A DNA stretch of 18,891 nucleotides, from NCBI GenBank assembly GCA_937951935.1, contig CALGAM010000254.1:1-18891 (forward strand). Reading direction: 5' to 3'. The DNA is from an uncultured Micromonospora sp. (lineage in GTDB: Bacteria; Actinomycetota; Actinomycetes; Mycobacteriales; Micromonosporaceae). The notes below the pieces were generated by a model. The model saw nothing but the letters and a program-made list of their open reading frames with translations. It ran no database searches and was not told the origin of the DNA. Below are positions 8,452 through 15,773 of this stretch, in pieces; position 1 is the stretch's first letter, and each line of letters begins with the position of its first letter. The position numbers were made by a program, and so were the translations under genes.

Positions 8452-9513
8452 ATGGACCGGTGGGCCACGAGGACGGGAGCCCTCCGTCGTACCCTGCTGA
8501 CGGCGCTGGCGGTCGCCAGCGTCCTCACGGTGGTGTCCGGCTGCGACCCGGTGCGGCCACCGCAGCGCCCGGCGGGGGCGTCGCGGCGCCCGGTGGAGAC
8601 AGCTCCCGCGCCGACCGGACCCACCCCGGCCGGGCCCACCTCCGGGGTCCCGGCCCCGGACCTCATCACCCCGGGCTCGTCCGTCCACCGCATCACCGTG
8701 GACGGCCGGACACGCACCTTCCGGCTGTACCGTCCGGGCCACCTGTCGCTGGCGGAGCCGGTACCGCTGGTGGTGATGCTGCACGGTGCCCTCGGCAGCG
8801 CCCGGCAGGCGGAGGAGTCGTACGGCTGGAACACCGCCGCGGACCGTCACGGCTTCGTGGTCGCGTACCCGGAAGGGCTGAACCGGTCATGGGCGGTCAG
8901 CCCTGACTGCTGTGGGCCGTCGGCCCGCGACGGCGTCGACGACGTGGCGTTCGTCGTCGCCACGGTGGCCGCCGTCGCGGCCCGGCTGCCGGTCGACCCG
9001 CGGCGGGTCTACGCCGCCGGGATATCCAACGGCGGCATGCTCGCCTACCGGTTGGCCTGCGACACCACCACCTTCGCCGCCATCGGCGTGGTGGCCGCGA
9101 AGCTCCTCGGGCCGTGTCCGGCCCCGGCGCCGGTCTCCGTGCTCCACATCCACGGCACCGCCGACGCCGTGGTTCCGTACGACGGCGGCCCGGGGGTGCT
9201 GGACAACGGCGGAACCGGGCCGCTTCCGGTCAAGATCGGTGGCCCTGCCGTGCCCGACCAGATCGACCGGTGGCGCGAGATCGCGGCGTGCGGCACGCCG
9301 CAGGTGCGCAGCGAGGGACCCGTGACCACGTCTCGGGCCCGCTGCCCGGACGGCCGTGGCGTCGACCTGGTCACCGTCGCCGGTGCCGGACACCAGTGGC
9401 CGGGCGGCGCGCCGCTGACCCCGGCGGAGCGGCTGCTCGGCCTGGACCCGCCATCGACGGCCCTGGCCGCCACGGACGCGATCTGGACCTTCTTCGCGGA
9501 CCACGCGCGGTAG
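8452..9513 (+). CDS. Lipoprotein esterase, PHB depolymerase/LpqC-like
   Basis: 353 aa from ATG 8452, preceded by purine-rich GGAGCGAGG. The N-terminus is a lipoprotein signal: Arg-rich, hydrophobic, then VVSGC with Cys31 as the lipidation site, followed by a Pro-rich tether of about 40 residues. The alpha/beta-hydrolase core shows the HGALGS oxyanion region, Ser192 in GISNGG, Asp238 in HGTADAVV and His314 in GAGHQWPGG, a complete triad. The DCCGPSARDGVDDVAF stretch is characteristic of the polyhydroxybutyrate depolymerase/feruloyl esterase-like (LpqC) group. It should act outside the membrane on ester bonds; candidate substrates are polyesters or acylated plant or lipid compounds, not resolvable here. 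The next gene starts 223 bp downstream with its own promoter candidate, so it is probably not part of that operon. Confidence 0.88.
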   Translation: MDRWATRTGALRRTLLTALAVASVLTVVSGCDPVRPPQRPAGASRRPVETAPAPTGPTPAGPTSGVPAPDLITPGSSVHRITVDGRTRTFRLYRPGHLSLAEPVPLVVMLHGALGSARQAEESYGWNTAADRHGFVVAYPEGLNRSWAVSPDCCGPSARDGVDDVAFVVATVAAVAARLPVDPRRVYAAGISNGGMLAYRLACDTTTFAAIGVVAAKLLGPCPAPAPVSVLHIHGTADAVVPYDGGPGVLDNGGTGPLPVKIGGPAVPDQIDRWREIAACGTPQVRSEGPVTTSRARCPDGRGVDLVTVAGAGHQWPGGAPLTPAERLLGLDPPSTALAATDAIWTFFADHAR

Positions 9514-9542
9514 CCGCCGACCGGTCGGGGCCGGGTGGAGGC

Positions 9543-9568
9543 GTTTGTCGTCACTCGCGCGCGGGTAG
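9543..9568 (+). promoter_or_regulatory. SigB/SigF-type stress promoter candidate
   Basis: GTTT (9543-9546), a 16-base spacer and GGGTAG (9563-9568) fit the actinobacterial general-stress sigma consensus (GTTT-N15-17-GGGTA). It lies in the 223-bp gap before the three-gene operon and would give a leader of about 160 bases. The rest of the gap shows no gene. Confidence 0.5.
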
Positions 9569-9736
9569 CTCCGCTGCGACCGCCGGAACGGCCGGCGGCG
9601 GGGACGGGGAGTCGGTGCGGGGCGGCACGCGTGGGCGGCGACCCGCGTGGCGACCGGCCGGCGGGGAACTCGACGGGATCACCGGTCATCCTCGCCACCG
9701 CCCTGCGGACATCGGCGCGACAACAGGGGTGGCCGG

Positions 9737-11503
9737 ATGCGGGAGATCGTGGGCCAGAGCCTGGCCAGGAGGCTGGTCGAGTGGGGAGTCGACACGGTGT
9801 TCGGCCTCCCCGGGGACGGCATCAACGGGCTGATGGAGGGGTTCCGGCGCGAGCGCGACCGGCTCCGGTTCATCCTGGTGCACCACGAGGAGGCGGCCGC
9901 CTTCATGGCCACCGGGTACGCGAAGGCGACCGGCCGGCTCGGCGTCTGCGTCGCCACCTCCGGTCCGGGCGCCGTGCACCTGCTCAACGGGCTCTACGAC
10001 GCCAAGCTCGACCACGTGCCGGTGCTGGCGATCACCGGCATGCAGGAGACCTCGGTGCTGGGCTCGTACTACCAGCAGGAGCTGCACACCAACCTGCTGT
10101 ACCAGGACGTGGCCGCCTACAACCTGGTGGTGACCAACCCGCAGCAGATGCCGGGGGTGGTCGACATCGCGATCCGCAACGCCCTGGCGAAGCGGACGGT
10201 GGCACACCTGTCGTTCCCGAACGACGTCCAGGTGGCGAAGGTGACCGAGGACCCGTACCGCCACGTCAGCCCGGGTACGCCGCCGACCAGCAACGCGGTG
10301 GTGTCACACCCACCGGTCGCCCCCGCGTCCGACGACCTCGCCCGGGCGGTCGAGGTGCTCAACGCGGGCCGGAAGATCGCGATGTTGGTCGGCGTCGGCG
10401 CCCGCGACGCCCGGCAGGAGGTGCTCGCGACCGCCGAGGTGCTCGGCGCCCCGATCGTGAAGACACTGCCGGGCAAGCACGTCGTGCCGGACGACCACCC
10501 ACTCACCACCGGAGGCCTCGGACTGCTCGGCACCCGACCGAGCGAGGAGCTCATGGAGGAGTGCGACACGCTGCTGATGGTCGGCACATCCTTCCCGTAC
10601 GGGAAGTACCTGCCCGCGCCAGACCAGGCCCGGGTGGTGCAGATCGACCTGGACGCGAGCCTCGTCGGGCTGCGGTTGCCGGTGGCGGCGGCGGTGACCG
10701 CCGACGCGGGTACCGCGTTGCGGCAGCTGCTGCCCATGCTGTCCCCGCGTCGGGACCGGACGTTCCTGACGACCTACCAGCGACGGAGGGACGAGTGGCG
10801 GGCGGACATGAAGGCGCTGGAGGACCCACGCCGGCGTCCGATCGCGCCGCAGTACCTGGCGGGCTGCCTCGACGAGCAGGCGGCCGACGACGCCATCCTG
10901 ACCTGTGACTCGGGCACGGTCGCCACCTGGGCGGCCCGGCACTGGACCATCAGGGGCAGCCGGGAGTTCTACCTCTCCGGCAACCTCGCCACGATGGCCT
11001 GCGGCCTGCCGTACGCCGTCGCGATGCAGCTCGCGTTTCCCGGCCGGCAGGTCATCGCGTACGTGGGGGACGGCGGGTTCGCCATGCTGATGGCGGAGTT
11101 CCTGACCGCCGTCCGGCACGACCTGCCGATCAAGGTGGTCGTGAACAACAACAACGCGTACGGGCAGATCCTGTGGGAGCAGATCGTCCTGGGCTATCCG
11201 GAGTACGCGGTGCGGCACCGTGAGCCGGAGCCGGACTTCGCCGCCTGGGCGCGTGCCTGCGGCGGGTACGGTGCGAAGGTCACCGAGCCGGGGGATCTGC
11301 CGGGGGCGCTGCGGGCGGCGCTGGCCCACCCGGGACCGGCGCTGGTCGACTGCGACGTGAACCCGAACGAGCCGCCGATGCCGGGCAGGGTGCGGTACGA
11401 ACAGGCCCGGCACTTCACCGAGGCGTTCCTGCGCGGCCAGCCGCACCGGGTGGCCACCCTCGCGACGGTGGCCCGGGACAAGATCAACGAGCTGCGGTCA
11501 TGA
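9737..11503 (+). CDS. Thiamine pyrophosphate-dependent oxidase/decarboxylase, pyruvate oxidase (YdaP/PoxB)-like
   Basis: 588 aa from ATG 9737, chosen because AGGGGTGG lies just upstream and the sequence then begins as the family does (MREIVGQSLARRL). The N-terminal TPP-binding domain has the catalytic glutamate region HHEEAAAFMATGYA (Glu51). A central Rossmann-like domain spans about 200-330. The C-terminal domain carries the TPP/Mg motif GDG (444-446) followed 24 residues later by NNNN (470-473). The tail (FLRGQP...RDKINELRS) is typical of YdaP-type pyruvate oxidases rather than acetolactate synthases. Such enzymes decarboxylate a 2-oxoacid and pass electrons from FAD to quinone or oxygen. 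The stop overlaps the start of the FAD/Fe-S dehydrogenase by ATGA, implying coupled translation. The real substrate may not be pyruvate; a benzoylformate-decarboxylase-like role is possible given the neighbours. Confidence 0.85.
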   Translation: MREIVGQSLARRLVEWGVDTVFGLPGDGINGLMEGFRRERDRLRFILVHHEEAAAFMATGYAKATGRLGVCVATSGPGAVHLLNGLYDAKLDHVPVLAITGMQETSVLGSYYQQELHTNLLYQDVAAYNLVVTNPQQMPGVVDIAIRNALAKRTVAHLSFPNDVQVAKVTEDPYRHVSPGTPPTSNAVVSHPPVAPASDDLARAVEVLNAGRKIAMLVGVGARDARQEVLATAEVLGAPIVKTLPGKHVVPDDHPLTTGGLGLLGTRPSEELMEECDTLLMVGTSFPYGKYLPAPDQARVVQIDLDASLVGLRLPVAAAVTADAGTALRQLLPMLSPRRDRTFLTTYQRRRDEWRADMKALEDPRRRPIAPQYLAGCLDEQAADDAILTCDSGTVATWAARHWTIRGSREFYLSGNLATMACGLPYAVAMQLAFPGRQVIAYVGDGGFAMLMAEFLTAVRHDLPIKVVVNNNNAYGQILWEQIVLGYPEYAVRHREPEPDFAAWARACGGYGAKVTEPGDLPGALRAALAHPGPALVDCDVNPNEPPMPGRVRYEQARHFTEAFLRGQPHRVATLATVARDKINELRS

Positions 11504-14500
11504 CCCGACAGGTGTCCAGGGTGACGCTGCCGGAACCGGTGACCCGGGCTCCGTCGCCGGTCGAGGGGATCGACCTGGCGGGACTCGCCGTCGACCTGCG
11601 CGCCGCGGTCGACGGCGAGGTACGGTTCGACGCCGGCTCGCGCGCCGCGTACTCGACCGACGCCTCCAACTACCGGCAGGTCCCGCTCGGGGTGGTGCTG
11701 CCCCGCACCGTCGAGGCGGCGGTGGCGGCCGTCGAGGTCTGCCGGCGCCACGGCGCGCCGATCCTGTCCCGCGGCGGCGGAACCAGCCTGATCGGCGAGT
11801 GCACCAACGTGGCGGTGGTGCTCGACTGGTCGAAGTACTGCCACCGGCTGTTGGAGGTCGATCCGGACCGACGGACCTGCCTGGTCGAGCCGGGTATCGT
11901 CCGGGACACCCTCAACGAGCGACTGGCGCCGTACGGGCTGGAGTTCGGCCCGATGCCGGCCACCCACGACCACTGCACGATCGGCGGGATGCTCGGCAAC
12001 AACTCCTGCGGCGCCACCGCCCAGCGCACCGGCAAGGTGGTCGACAACGTCGTCGAGCTGGAGGTGCTGCTCTACGACGGCACCCGGATGTGGGTGGGCG
12101 AGACGAGCGACGAGACCTACGCCGAGATCCTGGCCCGGGGCGGCCGGCCGGCGGAGATCTACCGCCAGCTGCGAGCGCTGCGGGACGAGTACGCCGACGA
12201 CATCCGCGCCCGCTATCCGGACATCCCGCGCCGGGTCTCCGGCTACAACCTCGACAGCCTGCTACCGGAGAAGAACTTCCACGTCGCCCAGGCGCTGGTC
12301 GGCTCGGAGGGGACCCTGGTCACGATCCTGCGCGCCCGGCTGCGTCTGCTGCCCACGACCAAGGCCCGGACCCTGGTCGTGCTCGGCTACCCGGACCTCG
12401 CGGCCGCCGCGGACGACGTGCCGCACGTGCTGTCGTACGACCCCATAGCGCTGGAAGGGATCGACGACAAGCTCGTCGACTTCGAGAAGCGCAAGCGGCT
12501 GCACCCGGCGGCCCTGCACATGCTGCCGCCCGGCGGTGGTTGGCTGATGGTGCAGTTCGGTGCGGAGACCGCGCGGGAGGCCGACGACGCGGCGGAACGG
12601 TTCGGCACCGCGATGCGGGGGCGGAACGGGCCGAGCGTCTTCCGCTTCGACGACGAGGCCGACGAGGCACAGCTCTGGACGGTCCGGGAGGCCGGCCTCG
12701 GCGCCACCGCCTGGGTGCCCGGCCTGGCCGACACCTTCCCCGGCTGGGAGGACTCGGCGGTCGCACCCGAGCGGCTCGGCGACTACCTTCGCGACCTCGA
12801 CCGGCTCTTCCGGGAGTTCGGGTTCGAGCAGGCGTCGCGCTACGGGCACTTCGGGCAGGGCTGCGTCCACACCCGGATCCCGTTCGAGCCACGCACCGCC
12901 GACGGTGTGCGGCAGTTCCGGGCCTTCGTGGAACGTGCCGCCGACCTGGTCGTCGCCTACGGCGGATCGTTCTCCGGCGAGCACGGTGACGGGCAGGCCA
13001 CCGGGGAACTGTTGTCGAGGATGTTCGGTGACCGGGTGGTCCGGGCGTTCGGGCAGTTCAAGGCGATCTTCGACCCGGAGGACCGGATGAATCCCGGCAA
13101 GGTGACGCCGGCGTACCCGATGGACACCCAACTGCGGCTCGGGGTGGACTACAACCACGGCCCGGTGGACACGGTCTTCCGCTACCCCGAGGACGCCGGC
13201 AGCTTCCCGCGGGCCGTGTTGCGCTGCGTCGGCGTCGGCAAGTGCCGCCGCGAACACGGCGGGGTGATGTGCCCGTCGTACATGGTCACCCGTGAGGAGG
13301 AGCACTCCACCCGGGGCCGGGCCCGGCTGCTGTTCGAGATGCTCGACGGCAGCGCGCGCGGCGGGCCGATCGCCGACGGCTGGCGCTCCGCGGCGGTCCG
13401 CGACGCGCTCGACCTCTGCCTGGCCTGCAAGGGCTGCAAGGCGGACTGCCCGGTCAACGTCGACATGGCCACCTACAAGGCGGAGTTTCTCGCCCACCAC
13501 TACGCCCGCCGGCTGCGTCCCCGGACGCACTACTCGATGGGCTGGCTGCCCCTCACCGCCGCGCTCGCCTCGGCGGCGCCGCGGCTGGCCAACGCGCTGA
13601 CGCACGCCCCCGGGCTGGACCGGTTGGCCAAACTGGTCGCCGGCATCGACCAGCGTCGCGACCTGCCCCTGTTCGCCACCCAGACGCTGCGGCGCTGGTA
13701 CGGCCAGCGGGGACCGCGCGGAGACGGCTGGCGCGGCGAGGTGGTGCTCTGGCCGGACACCTTCACCAACCACTTCCATCCCGGCGTCGGGCAGGCCGCC
13801 GTGGAGGTGCTGGAGGCGGCCGGCTGGCGGGTCCGGATGCCGGACGGGCCGCTGTGCTGCGGGCTCACCCTCATCTCCACCGGCCAGTTGCACACCGCCA
13901 AGCGGGTACTGCGCCGCACCGTGGCGGCACTGGCCCCGCACCTGCGCTCCGGCGGTCTGGTGCTCGGCCTGGAGCCCAGCTGCACCGCGGTGTTCCGCTC
14001 CGACGCCGCCGAACTCTTCCCGGACGACGAGGACGTCCGGAAGCTGCGGCGGCAGACGGTGACCCTCGCCGAGCTGCTGCGCGATCACACCCCCGGTTGG
14101 CGACCGCCGTCGGTGCCGCGTACCGCGCTGATCCAGACGCACTGCCACCAGCACGCCGTCCTCGGCGTCGACGCCGACCGCGCGGTGCTCGACGCGGCCG
14201 GGGTGCGCGCCGAGTTCCTGGACTCCGGCTGTTGCGGCCTCGCCGGGAACTTCGGTTTCGAACGGGGCCACTACGAGGTGTCCGTGGCCTGCGCCGAGCG
14301 GGTGCTGCTGCCCGCGCTGCGCGACGCCGACCCCGGGGCCGTGGTCCTCGCCGACGGCTTCAGCTGCCGAACCCAGATCGCGCAGGGCGCGGCCGGCGGC
14401 CGGCAGGCGCTGCACCTGGCCGAGCTGCTCCGCGCCGGACTGCACGGGGACCCGGCAGGTCCGCTGCCGGAACGCCGGTGGGCGCGGCGGCCGGTCGGCC

Positions 14501-14631
14501 CCACCCGGCTGACCCGGCTCGCCACCACCGCGGCAGTCGCCGCCCTCGGCACGGCGGCCGCCGCGGTGCTCGGTACGAGGACCGCCGCCCTCCTCGGTGC
14601 GTGGCCTCGCGGCCACCGCCCGGGCCGGTGA
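11500..14631 (+). CDS. FAD-linked 2-hydroxyacid dehydrogenase fused to Fe-S/CCG subunit (GlcD-GlcF/YdiJ-like)
   Basis: 1043 aa from ATG 11500, overlapping the previous stop by 4 bases. The N-terminal half is a PCMH-type FAD domain: SRGGGTSLIG (Gly92-94) and TIGGMLGNNSCGA, then an FAD-oxidase C-domain ending GEHGDGQ and MNPGKV. A first Cys cluster (576, 582, 591; CVGVGKCRR and MCPSY) and a second, CLACKGCKADCP (640, 643, 646, 650), provide Fe-S sites. Two CCG domains follow, with LCCG (786-787) and GCCG (911-912) plus HCHQHA. This matches large D-lactate/D-2-hydroxyglutarate-type dehydrogenases that feed electrons to the respiratory chain. Unusually, about residues 1006-1035 form an Ala/Leu-rich hydrophobic stretch that could be a C-terminal membrane anchor. 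A D-2-hydroxyacid substrate is expected from the family; which one is unknown. Confidence 0.88.
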   Translation: MTRQVSRVTLPEPVTRAPSPVEGIDLAGLAVDLRAAVDGEVRFDAGSRAAYSTDASNYRQVPLGVVLPRTVEAAVAAVEVCRRHGAPILSRGGGTSLIGECTNVAVVLDWSKYCHRLLEVDPDRRTCLVEPGIVRDTLNERLAPYGLEFGPMPATHDHCTIGGMLGNNSCGATAQRTGKVVDNVVELEVLLYDGTRMWVGETSDETYAEILARGGRPAEIYRQLRALRDEYADDIRARYPDIPRRVSGYNLDSLLPEKNFHVAQALVGSEGTLVTILRARLRLLPTTKARTLVVLGYPDLAAAADDVPHVLSYDPIALEGIDDKLVDFEKRKRLHPAALHMLPPGGGWLMVQFGAETAREADDAAERFGTAMRGRNGPSVFRFDDEADEAQLWTVREAGLGATAWVPGLADTFPGWEDSAVAPERLGDYLRDLDRLFREFGFEQASRYGHFGQGCVHTRIPFEPRTADGVRQFRAFVERAADLVVAYGGSFSGEHGDGQATGELLSRMFGDRVVRAFGQFKAIFDPEDRMNPGKVTPAYPMDTQLRLGVDYNHGPVDTVFRYPEDAGSFPRAVLRCVGVGKCRREHGGVMCPSYMVTREEEHSTRGRARLLFEMLDGSARGGPIADGWRSAAVRDALDLCLACKGCKADCPVNVDMATYKAEFLAHHYARRLRPRTHYSMGWLPLTAALASAAPRLANALTHAPGLDRLAKLVAGIDQRRDLPLFATQTLRRWYGQRGPRGDGWRGEVVLWPDTFTNHFHPGVGQAAVEVLEAAGWRVRMPDGPLCCGLTLISTGQLHTAKRVLRRTVAALAPHLRSGGLVLGLEPSCTAVFRSDAAELFPDDEDVRKLRRQTVTLAELLRDHTPGWRPPSVPRTALIQTHCHQHAVLGVDADRAVLDAAGVRAEFLDSGCCGLAGNFGFERGHYEVSVACAERVLLPALRDADPGAVVLADGFSCRTQIAQGAAGGRQALHLAELLRAGLHGDPAGPLPERRWARRPVGPTRLTRLATTAAVAALGTAAAAVLGTRTAALLGAWPRGHRPGR

Positions 14632-14635
14632 AGCC

Positions 14636-15736
14636 GTGATCCGGTTCGAGGCCCGCGCCTACCGGGTTCCGACGGACGCGGCCGAGGCCGACGGGACCCT
14701 CGCCTGGTCGAGCACCACCCTGGTCCTGGTCCGGGCCCACGGCGAACCGACCGGCGGGGGGACACCGCCGGTCGGGATCGGGTGGACCTACGGGCCGGCG
14801 GCCACCGCCACGGTGGTCACCGACCTGCTCGCCCCCGCCGTCGCCGACCTCGATCCCGACGACGTGCCGGCCGCCTGGCGGGCCATGTGCGCCCGGCTGC
14901 GTAACGCCGGCCGTCCAGGCATCGGCGGGCTGGCTCTCTCCGCGGCCGACTGCGCGCTCTGGGATCTGAAGGCGCGCCGGCTCGGCGTGCCGCTCGCCCG
15001 GCTGCTCGGTACCGCCCGCCGGCAGGTTCCGGTCTACGCCAGTGGAGGTTTCACCAGCTACGACCGCGAACAGCAGCACCGGCAACTGGCCGGCTGGGTT
15101 CGGGAGCAGGGCATCCCCCGGGTGAAGATCAAGATCGGGGAGTCCCGGGGCACCGCCGAGGCCCGGGATCTGGCGCGGATGGCCGCCGCCCGCTCGACGA
15201 TCGGCGACGAGGCGGAACTCTTCGTCGACGCCAACGGCGGCTACCGGCGCAAGCAGGCGATCCGGATCATGCGGGCCGCCGAGGCGCTGGACGTGCGCTG
15301 GTTCGAGGAACCGGTCAGCTCCGACGATCTGGAAGGGCTGGGCATCGTCCGCGACCGGGTGGACGCCGACGTCGCCGCCGGCGAGTACGGCTACGACCTC
15401 GCGTACGTGCACCGCATGGTGCCGTACGTCGACTGCCAACAGCTCGACGTGACCCGGTGCGGAGGGATCAGCGAGTTCCTGCGCGCCGCGGCGGTGGCCG
15501 AGGCCGCCGGGCTGGACGTCTCGGCGCACTGCGCGCCGCACCAGCACCTCGCCGTCGCCGCCGCGGTGCCGAACCTGCGCCACCTGGAGTGGTTCCACGA
15601 CCACGTCCGGATCGAGGCGATGTTCTTCGCGGGTGCGGTGACCGCCGACGGTGGGAGCGCACCGGTGAACCTGACCGAGCCCGGCACCGGGCTCAGCTTC
15701 CGGGACGCCGACGCGGAACGGTTCCGGGTCCGCTGA
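14636..15736 (+). CDS. Enolase-superfamily enzyme, mandelate racemase subgroup
   Basis: 366 aa if GTG 14636 is the start, which gives the usual short N-terminus (MIRFEARAYRV) and lies 4 bases after the preceding stop. A GTG at 14597 would add 13 residues and overlap the upstream gene. All mandelate-racemase-type catalytic positions are present: Lys164 and Lys166 (KIK), metal ligands Asp198 (DANGGY), Glu224 (FEEP) and Glu250 (GEYG), the Asp271/His298 dyad (DVTRCGG; SAHCAPHQH) and Glu318 (LEWFHDH). The family removes a proton next to a carboxylate, leading to racemisation of 2-hydroxyacids or dehydration of sugar acids. Being last in an operon with a 2-hydroxyacid dehydrogenase and a TPP 2-oxoacid enzyme, it probably supplies substrate to them. 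Racemase versus acid-sugar dehydratase cannot be decided by reading. Confidence 0.85.
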   Translation: MIRFEARAYRVPTDAAEADGTLAWSSTTLVLVRAHGEPTGGGTPPVGIGWTYGPAATATVVTDLLAPAVADLDPDDVPAAWRAMCARLRNAGRPGIGGLALSAADCALWDLKARRLGVPLARLLGTARRQVPVYASGGFTSYDREQQHRQLAGWVREQGIPRVKIKIGESRGTAEARDLARMAAARSTIGDEAELFVDANGGYRRKQAIRIMRAAEALDVRWFEEPVSSDDLEGLGIVRDRVDADVAAGEYGYDLAYVHRMVPYVDCQQLDVTRCGGISEFLRAAAVAEAAGLDVSAHCAPHQHLAVAAAVPNLRHLEWFHDHVRIEAMFFAGAVTADGGSAPVNLTEPGTGLSFRDADAERFRVR

Positions 15737-15739
15737 CGC

Positions 15740-15757
15740 GGCGGGTCGGGTCCCGCC
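15740..15757. terminator. Bidirectional hairpin between convergent genes
   Basis: GGCGGG (15740-15745) pairs with CCCGCC (15752-15757) around a 6-base loop in the 37-base gap between the converging enolase and GH15 genes. Stable, with no T-run; it could end transcription from both sides. Confidence 0.5.
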
Positions 15758-15773
15758 CGGCGCCTGCCCACCG

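Noticed and set aside
12262..14616. Minus-strand open frame of 784 codons
   Set aside because: It is the antisense shadow of the FAD/Fe-S dehydrogenase, whose Fe-S and CCG motifs are on the plus strand.
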